Source: an uncultured bacterium
GTDB taxonomy: Bacteria > Cyanobacteriota > Vampirovibrionia > Gastranaerophilales > Gastranaerophilaceae
DNA length: 5,037 nt
NCBI GenBank assembly: GCA_900551675.1
Contig: URXH01000112.1
Coordinates: 1 to 5,037, forward strand
Direction: 5' to 3'
Shown: one piece after another, positions 1 to 5,037 of the stretch
How positions within the stretch are numbered: position 1 is the stretch's first letter
Layout of the letters: each line of letters opens with the position of its first letter
The notes under the pieces: generated by a model
Seen by the model: only the letters and a program-made list of their open reading frames with translations
The model's database searches: none
Told to the model about the DNA's origin: nothing
Made by a program: the position numbers and the translations under genes

Positions 1-160
1 CCCAAATCTGGCCGCTGGGACATTCACAACTGCTGCCGTTCCAAACCTGACCACCTGTACAGTCATCTGACGGATCGTCTACGCAGGTACCGCCCTGATC
101 AATCTGACCTTCCGGACAAACACAGGAACTGCCGTTCCAGATCTTGCCGCCAATACAATC
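1..160 (-). repeat. Tandem 96-nt (32-residue) Cys-module repeat inside the pilin-like gene
   Basis: Residues 405-436 and 437-457 of the Cys-rich pilin align as DCxGG(K/Q)(I/V)WNGSSCxCPxGQI, with a period of 32 residues. The second copy is cut by the window edge, so more copies may follow. The DNA copies differ at many third positions, so this is not a very recent duplication. More distant versions of the same CxCPxGxxxxxGxxC pattern occur at residues 317-330 and 380-395, which suggests a family of small disulfide modules grown by repeat duplication. Confidence 0.75.
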
Positions 161-1372
161 AGGAGTTTCAGGTTCGTCATTAGCTACACATTTGCCATCT
201 TTAAGCGTTGACCCCGAAGGACACTCACATTTACAAGTTGCTTTATTAAAAATTAGCCCTGCTCCTGGTCGACATGCTATGCCTAATGTAACCCACTCTC
301 CTGTAGTTTTATTACAGTGTACTGGACAAGCTGTCTCCGGTTTTGGTCCGGTACACTCCTTCAGCTCCGGTTCCGGAGTTTTACAAGTTTCTCCATCCCA
401 TTCTTGACCATCTGGACAGCAACACAACTTTTGACCTACCGGGCCAAATGGATTTGCCGTAAACTCTGGAGCATCTATATAAAAAGCATTTGAATCACCA
501 TCTTTACAGTTTGCTAAAAAACTACCTCCATCAGTGGTTCCTGAAGGACACTGGGTCAAGGTTACAGGATCTTTTGTACAACAATAGGCTAAACATGAAC
601 GTACTCCACCATAACTCGTACAATTATTAGCTTTATAAGATCTACCGCCTGGACAAACAGGAGAGGCTGATGGTGTTCCCCCTTGAGGGCAACAAGTACA
701 ACTGCCGCCGCTGCCACTGCTTCCTGAGCCACCCGGTAGGGCTGTAGGAGGTATACAGCAAAGCCCCAGCCTCTTGCAGTCAGCATTATTAGACATAGTT
801 CCGCGTGTATGCCCACTGGGACATTGAAAATTTGAAGAATTAATAGTACCAGCAGCCTTTAAATAAAAAAACAGTCCTGTCCTACAACATGCTGAGTGCG
901 ACCCCACCCCAGGGTTATTAGGTGTAACCTCTAAACCAGAATCAGTTCCAGGCAAATCTACTGCAGCATTATATGCATTTGCAGCTAAAATACCAAAATT
1001 AGACTCAAAAAATGTCTGAACCTTCGCAAGCAAAGTCGGTTCTTCTGCTTTTGCCTGATAACGCTCATCCGTTGGATCATAATCAGCTAAAATTTGTGCG
1101 GTTGCTGTTCGCAATGTGGAATAGGCAGAATAATATGTATAAGTTACTATATTATCCAATTTGTGCTTCGTTACACCAATTGTTACTGCTACGATTACGG
1201 CTATAATTAGCATTACTACTATAATCTCTGCTAAGGTGTAACCGAAAAATCGCTTAATTGAGGTGCTTAGACATCCTCTATTTTCAGGGTTTACCAAACA
1301 ACGCCCCTCGCGGGATGTCAATTTTCTCAACAGAACATCCAACGACATTCCTCTGTGTTTAAATCTTCTCAT
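1..1372 (-). CDS. Cysteine-rich pilin-like protein with prepilin N-terminus and tandem Cys modules (3' end beyond window)
   Basis: The frame is open from ATG at 1372-1370 to the left edge: 457 codons without a stop, so the C-terminus is missing. Residues 1-44 are a basic leader ending in RFFG. Mature residues begin YTLAE, with the expected Glu at +5, followed by a hydrophobic helix (about 46-67), as in type IV pilins and pseudopilins processed by a PilD-type prepilin peptidase. Residues 70-160 look like an ordinary pilin spine and head. From residue 162 onward there are 35 Cys in about 296 residues, including CC and CCC clusters, a Gly/Ser linker (214-224), CPSG/CPDGQ-type motifs and two copies of a 32-residue module at the visible end. 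It is probably displayed outside the cell on a pilus or pseudopilus and held together by disulfides; that role is inferred. AGGAG at 1386-1390 lies 13 nt before the ATG, a long spacing. Met9 and TTG codon 11 are alternative starts, the latter with AGAGGA 6 nt upstream. No specific family name can be given. Confidence 0.85.
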   Translation of the reverse strand, partial: MRRFKHRGMSLDVLLRKLTSREGRCLVNPENRGCLSTSIKRFFGYTLAEIIVVMLIIAVIVAVTIGVTKHKLDNIVTYTYYSAYSTLRTATAQILADYDPTDERYQAKAEEPTLLAKVQTFFESNFGILAANAYNAAVDLPGTDSGLEVTPNNPGVGSHSACCRTGLFFYLKAAGTINSSNFQCPSGHTRGTMSNNADCKRLGLCCIPPTALPGGSGSSGSGGSCTCCPQGGTPSASPVCPGGRSYKANNCTSYGGVRSCLAYCCTKDPVTLTQCPSGTTDGGSFLANCKDGDSNAFYIDAPEFTANPFGPVGQKLCCCPDGQEWDGETCKTPEPELKECTGPKPETACPVHCNKTTGEWVTLGIACRPGAGLIFNKATCKCECPSGSTLKDGKCVANDEPETPDCIGGKIWNGSSCVCPEGQIDQGGTCVDDPSDDCTGGQVWNGSSCECPSGQIW

Positions 1373-1385
1373 AATCCGTGTATAA

Positions 1386-1390
1386 CTCCT
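1386..1390 (-). promoter_or_regulatory. Shine-Dalgarno of the Cys-rich pilin gene
   Basis: AGGAG on the minus strand, 13 nt from the chosen ATG at 1372-1370. The spacing is longer than usual. The other pilin gene in this window also has a long spacer (12 nt), so the start is kept. Confidence 0.55.
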
Positions 1391-1410
1391 ATTTTATGCT
1401 CACATTTATA

Positions 1411-1439
1411 ATTATAACATATTTTTCTGCACTTTTCAA
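1411..1439 (-). promoter_or_regulatory. Sigma-70-type promoter of the Cys-rich pilin gene
   Basis: On the minus strand, -35 TTGAAA (1439-1434), a 17-nt spacer and a perfect -10 TATAAT (1416-1411) that carries the extended TGn motif just before it. Transcription would begin near 1404, giving a 5' leader of about 32 nt. The upstream pilin gene ends at a terminator before this point, so the Cys-rich gene appears to be an independent transcription unit. Confidence 0.8.
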
Positions 1440-1494
1440 TACTGAAAATATGGGACTTATATACAAAAATACATAAATTTATAATTAGCTTATT

Positions 1495-1527
1495 AAAAGA
1501 AAAGACCGGTTTGATACCGGTCTTTTT
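1495..1527 (-). terminator. Rho-independent terminator after the 224-residue pilin gene
   Basis: A perfect 10-bp stem (AAAGACCGGT 1501-1510 with ACCGGTCTTT 1516-1525) with a 5-nt loop. On the minus strand it is followed by the T-rich tract TCTTTTAA. It lies about 33 nt after the stop codon of the pilin gene. A shorter T-run on the plus side could make it work in both directions, but no plus-strand gene ends here. Confidence 0.88.
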
Positions 1528-1559
1528 ATGAAAGATGAAAGGAGCTGAATTTTATTAAT

Positions 1560-2234
1560 TTAGTAATATGTAATTTTCCAGCCGTCATCAATTACCCTTG
1601 CAGCACAGGTTAAACCTGATGCGGCTTTATTACAGTTGTAAGTATTATCTTTGCCGCCCGGAACTACTTCGCTTCCGTTAAGAACAAACGAGAATATATC
1701 ACGTCCCATCTGGTTCGGCATTGCATTTCCGTTAACGTCTATAATAAATACTACCGAATCCTTTTCAACATTTACGCCGAACTCGGAGCGCACAATATCT
1801 CTTGGATAAACATTCATTATAACATTCATACCGTCTACCAGAGTGAACATATATTGATACATCTGCGCCCGTTTTAAATAAACTTTACCGCTCAAGAATT
1901 TAGTCGGATACTGCCAGCACCCTGTTGCATTTGAACAGTCTCTCACAATTTTAAAATACGGCTTGTAATAAGAGTATGCAAGAGCAGATGAATCCTGTGA
2001 GTATTCATCCAATCCCCAGTAATTCGGAGATGATCTGTCAAGAATAACAAACATTGTTACCTGACTTATTGAAGTATAAAACTTTTTCAATGCTGCCATA
2101 TTCTTTGCATCACTGATTTTTGCAACAAGTCCGAATATTGTTAATGAAGCTATAACGCCAATAATCGCCAGAGTGAACAATGCCTCCGACATAGTTAATC
2201 CTGATCGCTTTTTCAATAAACATCTATAATTCAT
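1560..2234 (-). CDS. Type IV pilin-like / pseudopilin protein
   Basis: A complete 224-residue protein with a prepilin N-terminal cleavage/methylation signal. The basic leader of residues 1-12 ends KKRSG, and cleavage after Gly12 would give LTMSEALFTLAIIGV, with Glu at +5 and a membrane-spanning helix to about residue 38. The +1 residue is Leu, whereas most family members have Phe or Met. The C-terminal half carries DVNGNAMPNQMGRDIFSF (166-183), a motif seen in pseudopilin-like proteins of several uncultured gut lineages, and two likely disulfide pairs (Cys100/106 and Cys201/210). It would be inserted in the inner membrane, processed by prepilin peptidase, and assembled into a pilus or secretion pseudopilus; whether it is a major or minor subunit cannot be told. 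AGGAGG at 2247-2252 lies 12 nt before the ATG. It is followed by its own terminator, so it looks monocistronic. Confidence 0.88.
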   Translation of the reverse strand: MNYRCLLKKRSGLTMSEALFTLAIIGVIASLTIFGLVAKISDAKNMAALKKFYTSISQVTMFVILDRSSPNYWGLDEYSQDSSALAYSYYKPYFKIVRDCSNATGCWQYPTKFLSGKVYLKRAQMYQYMFTLVDGMNVIMNVYPRDIVRSEFGVNVEKDSVVFIIDVNGNAMPNQMGRDIFSFVLNGSEVVPGGKDNTYNCNKAASGLTCAARVIDDGWKITYY

Positions 2235-2246
2235 AAGACCAAACCG

Positions 2247-2252
2247 CCTCCT
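2247..2252 (-). promoter_or_regulatory. Shine-Dalgarno of the 224-residue pilin gene
   Basis: A full AGGAGG on the minus strand with a 12-nt spacer to ATG at 2234-2232. The strong match supports this start even though the spacer is long. Confidence 0.65.
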
Positions 2253-2288
2253 ATCTCATCTTGATAAAAGACTTCATTTAACAATACA

Positions 2289-2317
2289 TATATACTATAT
2301 ATACCCGATATAAACAA
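2289..2317 (-). promoter_or_regulatory. Weak candidate promoter of the 224-residue pilin gene
   Basis: On the minus strand, TTGTTT (2317-2312), a 17-nt spacer and TATATA (2294-2289). The region is so AT-rich that TATA-like strings are common, and several other pairings are possible, so this is only the best of a weak set. Confidence 0.25.
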
Positions 2318-2318
2318 G

Positions 2319-2349
2319 ATTGTAACATTTTGTAAAGTTTAATTACAAT
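2319..2349. promoter_or_regulatory. Cluster of TTGTAA/TTACAA half-sites, possible operator
   Basis: ATTGTAA at 2319-2325 forms a 7-bp inverted repeat with TTACAAT at 2343-2349. A second TTGTAA (2330-2335) repeats the first in direct orientation 10 bp later and also faces TTACAA across 7 bp. TTGTAA/TTACAA are the outer parts of the BirA biotin operator (TTGTAAACC...GGTTTACAA), but the inner bases and the spacing do not match that consensus. Its location just upstream of a biotin operon makes a regulatory role possible; the regulator is unknown, and in such AT-rich DNA chance is not excluded. Confidence 0.3.
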
Positions 2350-2415
2350 ATAAATTATGGTTATCAATCGGATGATAATATAGACTTTTATAAATTTTTA
2401 TCATAAATTACATAT

Positions 2416-3540
2416 ATGCTTGAATATTATGCTGGAATATTAAATTCTTTAAAAAATGACTCACATTTCAGATATATAAAAAATTACGAGTCCAAAGACG
2501 AAAAATACATTTATATTGACGGACAAAAATTAATAAATTTTTCATCCAATAATTATCTTGGTTTCGCAGACAATAAAGCAATAACGGATGAATTCTTAAA
2601 CTTCGCAGGAGATAAATTTTCTTTCGGAAGCGCTTCAGCAAGACTTCTTACCGGAACTCTGCCGGTGTATAAAGAACTTGAAAATTTAATATCAAAAATG
2701 TTTAAAAAAGAAAAAACTCTGCTTTTTAACAGCGGATACCATGCAAATACAGGTATAAACAGCTGTATTGCAGGAAAAGGAGATGTTATTTTCTCTGACA
2801 AACTCAACCATGCAAGTATTATTGACGGAATGAAACTTTCTAACGCAAAATTTTTCAGATACCCGCATAAAAATATGGAAGCACTTGAAAAACTTTTGAT
2901 TAAAGAACGTAAAAATTTTAACAATGCAATAATTGTCTCAGAAAGCGTATTTTCTATGGACGGGGACATTGCTGATATTAATAAACTCGTTGAATTAAAA
3001 GAAAAATACAATTGTATTTTAATACTTGATGAAGCACACGCTTTCGGCGTTTTTGGAGCAAGAGGACTGGGTGTTGCAGAATCTTTAGGAATTACGGATA
3101 AAATAGATTTAATAATCGGAACTTTCGGCAAAGCAATAGGTTCAACAGGCGCTTTTGCAGCAGGCAGTAAAATACTTATTGACTATCTTACAAACAAAGC
3201 ACGCGCATTTATATTTTCAACAGCCTTGCCGCCTGTTAATATTGCTTTTACAAAATGGATTATTGAAAATAAGCTTCCTTATACGTTTGAAAAACGTATG
3301 AATATGCTTGCTATCGCGAAAAAAGCAGGAAGTCCGAGCCATATTATCCCGGTAATAATCGGAGGAAATAAAGAAACAATCGATACATGCGATATACTTT
3401 ACCGCAGCGGGTATTTTACTCTTCCCGTGAGACCGCCTACAGTGCCTGAGGGAACCTCCAGAATAAGATTTTCTTTGACAACAGAAATTAATCAAAAGGA
3501 ATTATTTAATGCAATTTCACTAGCTGAACAAACAAAATAA
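2416..3540 (+). CDS. bioF: 8-amino-7-oxononanoate (KAPA) synthase BioF
   Basis: A PLP-dependent cytosolic enzyme that condenses pimeloyl-ACP (or pimeloyl-CoA) with L-alanine to give 7-keto-8-aminopelargonate, the first step of the biotin ring pathway. The 374 residues match the usual length of about 380-390. Motifs in order: NFSSNNYLGF (41-50), SARLLTGT (74-81), the DKLNHASIIDG block with PLP-stacking His132, SESVFSMDGD (175-184), LDEAHAFGVFG (204-214) with Asp205 and His208, GTFGKAIGSTGA (235-246) with Schiff-base Lys239, STALPP (268-273), and the BioF signature PPTVPEGTSRIR (340-351) with a substrate carboxylate-binding Arg. PPTVP separates it from the related Kbl and ALA synthase enzymes. 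The ATG has no visible Shine-Dalgarno, but it places the first motif where the family has it. It is first in a tight cluster with bioG and bioC. Confidence 0.95.
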   Translation: MLEYYAGILNSLKNDSHFRYIKNYESKDEKYIYIDGQKLINFSSNNYLGFADNKAITDEFLNFAGDKFSFGSASARLLTGTLPVYKELENLISKMFKKEKTLLFNSGYHANTGINSCIAGKGDVIFSDKLNHASIIDGMKLSNAKFFRYPHKNMEALEKLLIKERKNFNNAIIVSESVFSMDGDIADINKLVELKEKYNCILILDEAHAFGVFGARGLGVAESLGITDKIDLIIGTFGKAIGSTGAFAAGSKILIDYLTNKARAFIFSTALPPVNIAFTKWIIENKLPYTFEKRMNMLAIAKKAGSPSHIIPVIIGGNKETIDTCDILYRSGYFTLPVRPPTVPEGTSRIRFSLTTEINQKELFNAISLAEQTK

Positions 3541-4159
3541 CGAAAAACTTATTATATTTTTTACAGGCTGGAGCTTTGATGAAAACCCGTTCAAATTTTT
3601 GAAATGCGATGATTTTGACGTAGTAATCTTCTTTGACTATACTAACTTACAGCCCGTACAAATTCCCGACTATAAAAAATATTTTTTGATAAGCTGGTCT
3701 ATGGGTGTCTTCAGCGCATATCTGCTAAAAGATAAACTCCCTGAATTTTCTAAAAAAATTGCAATAAACGGAACACCTTACCCTGTTGATGATGAATTCG
3801 GAATTCCTTTAAAACCTTTTCTGTTAACTCTGCGCCACGCGGAAAAAGGATTAGAAGAAAAATTTTACAGAAATATATTTAGCTGCCAGAAAGAATTTGA
3901 AAGATATTCTGATACGCCGGTAAAAAGACCAATTGCAAACAGGGTATCGGAACTTAATTCACTCTACGAAATGATTAAAAATACTCCTCTAAGTTATGAA
4001 AAATACTACGATAAAGCACTTATAAGCAGCAATGACAAAATAATTCCGCCGCAGAACCAAACTAAATTCTGGACTGATAAAACAGACATAAAAATACTTG
4101 AATGCGGTCATTTCCCGTACTACAATTTTAAAAGCTGGAATGAAATATTATGCATATAA
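3524..4159 (+). CDS. bioG: Pimeloyl-ACP methyl ester esterase BioG
   Basis: An alpha/beta-hydrolase that removes the methyl group from pimeloyl-ACP methyl ester, ending BioC-dependent pimelate synthesis and releasing pimeloyl-ACP to BioF. The first usual start codon (TTG 3599) would give 186 residues and cut off the conserved strand and oxyanion region read upstream as LIIFFTGWSFDENPF (3548-3592). The frame is open back to a stop at 3521-3523, and no ATG, GTG or TTG lies between. CTG at 3524 is therefore chosen, giving 211 residues, the typical BioG length; ATT 3551 is less likely because it falls within the conserved strand. With this numbering the triad is Ser59 (SWSMG), Asp171 (SSNDKIIP) and His196 (CGHFP), close to the family's positions. 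It overlaps bioF by 17 nt and bioC by 10 nt, which suggests translational coupling. Function is fairly sure; the exact start is not. Confidence 0.85.
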   Translation: MNKQNNEKLIIFFTGWSFDENPFKFLKCDDFDVVIFFDYTNLQPVQIPDYKKYFLISWSMGVFSAYLLKDKLPEFSKKIAINGTPYPVDDEFGIPLKPFLLTLRHAEKGLEEKFYRNIFSCQKEFERYSDTPVKRPIANRVSELNSLYEMIKNTPLSYEKYYDKALISSNDKIIPPQNQTKFWTDKTDIKILECGHFPYYNFKSWNEILCI

Positions 4160-4887
4160 ACCCTAAATTAATTAAAAATCAGTTTGAAAAAAGCATTGAT
4201 AAATACAACCAAAATGCAATTGTTCAAAAAATTACGGCAGAAAAACTTGTTCTTGAAACTGCAAAAATCAATCAATATTTTGAAAATATTCTTGAACCTG
4301 GATGCGGTGCAGGACTTTTGACAAATGAGCTTGTAAAGCATATAAAATTTAAACGTTATTTTGCAAATGATTTAGTAGAAAAATCAAAATATTATGTAAG
4401 CAAAATTATTCCTGATGCAATTTTTTACTGCGGGAATGCAAAACACATAAAACCTTACAAAAAAATGGATTTAATAATATCAAATGCAATGTTTCAATGG
4501 TTTGAAAATCTTGAAAAAATCAGCACAAATTACAGAACTCTTTTAAATAGAGACGGAATTCTCGCTTTTTCAACATTTTCACCTGAAAATTTTCTAGAAA
4601 TAAGGGACTTAACAGGACTTTCTCTAAATTACAAATCATTAGAGGAAATAATAAAAATTTTTAGCCAAAACTTTGAAATTCTTTATTCTGAAGAATTTAA
4701 GCATATTTTACAATTTTCAAACCCGTTAGAACTTCTTGCGCACATGAAAAATACCGGCGTAAACTCTCTGAATACTAAACACTGGACTTTTAAAGAAGTA
4801 AAAGATTTTTGCGACAGATACAAAACTCATTACCCGCAGACTACACTGACTTATTGCCCTATAATTGTAATATGCAGAAAATATTAA
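4150..4887 (+). CDS. bioC: Malonyl-ACP O-methyltransferase BioC
   Basis: A SAM-dependent class I methyltransferase that methylates the free carboxyl of malonyl-ACP, disguising it so that the fatty acid synthase can elongate it to pimeloyl-ACP methyl ester. The 245 residues match the family length of about 250. Visible are the BioC-type N-terminus (LIKNQFEKSIDKYNQNAIVQ, 7-26), SAM-binding motif I LEPGCGAGLLT (48-58), the acidic residue after strand 2 (Asp74), DLIISNAMFQWFENLE (107-122), FSTFSPENFLEI (140-151), HMKNTGVN (198-205) and the C-terminal LTYCPIIVICRK (233-244), all characteristic of BioC. The ATG overlaps the bioG stop by 10 nt; only a weak GGAA lies upstream, so reinitiation after bioG is likely. 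The BioC/BioG pairing supports both calls, since BioC needs a dedicated methyl esterase. Confidence 0.94.
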   Translation: MHINPKLIKNQFEKSIDKYNQNAIVQKITAEKLVLETAKINQYFENILEPGCGAGLLTNELVKHIKFKRYFANDLVEKSKYYVSKIIPDAIFYCGNAKHIKPYKKMDLIISNAMFQWFENLEKISTNYRTLLNRDGILAFSTFSPENFLEIRDLTGLSLNYKSLEEIIKIFSQNFEILYSEEFKHILQFSNPLELLAHMKNTGVNSLNTKHWTFKEVKDFCDRYKTHYPQTTLTYCPIIVICRKY

Positions 4888-5037
4888 CAACTATATTATT
4901 AATAATCGGACTTATATAGCAGTTCCCTGATATTCTCAAAACAACAGACATAGTGTCATTCCGAACTTGTTTCGGAATCTTACCGTTTATAAGACCCTGA
5001 AACAAGTTCAGGGGGACGATTTTAGTTTTTTAGTGTA
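4888..5037. other. Region downstream of bioC without a recognisable gene
   Basis: After the bioC stop there is no credible coding frame. It holds a 15-codon ATG frame that begins inside bioC (4872-4919), then the composite palindrome, then a T-rich stretch (TTTTAGTTTTTTAG, 5020-5033). No classic intrinsic terminator lies directly behind bioC, so transcript ending probably depends on the palindrome or on sequence beyond the window. Confidence 0.6.
4953..5019. repeat. Composite palindromic intergenic repeat (double hairpin)
   Basis: Two adjacent hairpins. The first pairs ATTCCGAA (4958-4965) with TTCGGAAT (4971-4978) around loop CTTGT; the second pairs CCCTGAA (4995-5001) with TTCAGGG (5007-5013) around loop ACAAG. 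The halves are also inverted copies of each other: GAACTTGTTTC (4963-4973) is the exact reverse complement of GAAACAAGTTC (4999-5009), flanked by GTC/GAC. The GTCATTCCGAACTTGTTTCGGAATCT and CCTGAAACAAGTTCAGG patterns resemble dispersed palindromic elements known from several bacterial genomes. It could act as an mRNA stabiliser or, with the T-rich tract after 5020, as an imperfect terminator for the biotin genes. Confidence 0.75.

Larger units (their letters stand above)
2235..2415. other. Divergent intergenic region between pilin and biotin genes
   Basis: This 181-bp AT-rich stretch must hold the promoters of both the minus-strand pilin gene and the plus-strand biotin genes. No gene is seen in it. 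On the plus strand no convincing -35/-10 pair stands out: GATAAT (2374-2379) and TATAAA (2389-2394) are possible -10 boxes but lack a good -35 at the right distance. There is no Shine-Dalgarno in front of bioF. Confidence 0.6.

Noticed and set aside
1..160. CRISPR-like or non-coding repeat array
   Set aside because: The repeat is in frame, 96 nt long with no unique spacers, and varies at third codon positions, as expected for a protein repeat.
144..407. Plus-strand open frame of 87 codons
   Set aside because: It lies opposite the continuous Cys-rich pilin frame; it has no ribosome site, and its Ser/Pro-rich translation is what antisense of Cys/Gly-rich coding gives.
589..816. Minus-strand open frame of 75 codons
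   Set aside because: A shifted-frame shadow inside the Cys-rich pilin gene, whose own frame is open through this whole stretch with coherent Cys modules.
1012..1206. Plus-strand open frame of 64 codons
   Set aside because: Antisense to the pilin N-terminal domain; the Leu-rich tail is the complement of the pilin segment and has no start signals.
2553..3131. Minus-strand open frame of 192 codons
   Set aside because: Antisense to bioF, which has every catalytic motif in order; the antisense product resembles nothing and lacks a ribosome site.
3217..3495. Minus-strand open frame of 92 codons
   Set aside because: Antisense to the C-terminal part of bioF, including the PPTVPEGT signature; a shadow frame.
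3521..3604. bioF-bioG fusion by frameshift
   Set aside because: BioF ends naturally after its family-typical C-terminus and no clear slippery heptamer is seen, so two genes with a rare start are preferred; fusion remains only an alternative.
1..5037. tRNA, rRNA, riboswitch or insertion sequence
   Set aside because: No cloverleaf, rRNA-like stretch, recognisable riboswitch core or transposase was seen on either strand.

Overview
The window looks like a chromosomal piece of an AT-rich, gut-type bacterium with a type IV pilus or type II secretion-like system. Pilin-like genes with a DVNGN...PN..G.D.F tail motif, low-GC biotin genes and a dispersed palindromic repeat fit Gastranaerophilales/Vampirovibrionia or Elusimicrobiota. 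That placement is inference from style; no marker gene is present. The standard genetic code reads cleanly, with TGG for Trp and no in-frame TGA.

Left half, minus strand (1-2234): two genes encode proteins with prepilin N-termini. The first in transcription order (2234-1560) is a complete 224-residue pseudopilin-like protein, closed by a strong intrinsic terminator at 1495-1527. The second (1372 to beyond position 1) has its own near-consensus promoter (TTGAAA-17-TATAAT). It encodes a large, unusual protein: a 44-residue prepilin leader, a canonical pilin helix, then a cysteine-rich region with 35 Cys in about 300 visible residues, a Gly/Ser linker and 32-residue tandem modules. It runs off the left edge, and its frame is open over all 457 visible codons.

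Centre (2235-2415): a divergent, very AT-rich intergenic region separates the pilins from the biotin genes. It holds a cluster of TTGTAA/TTACAA half-sites that could be an operator.

Right half, plus strand (2416-4887): a compact biotin cluster bioF-bioG-bioC. BioC methylates malonyl-ACP so that fatty acid synthesis can build a pimeloyl chain. BioG removes the methyl ester to give pimeloyl-ACP. BioF condenses that with L-alanine to make KAPA (7-keto-8-aminopelargonate). The genes are tightly packed: bioG and bioC overlap by 10 nt. The conserved N-terminus of BioG lies upstream of its first standard start codon, implying a CTG (or other rare) start inside the end of bioF. bioA, bioD and bioB are not in the window.

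Right end (4888-5037): no real gene, but a composite palindromic repeat of two hairpins with complementary loops. It begins about 65 nt after bioC and resembles dispersed intergenic repeats.
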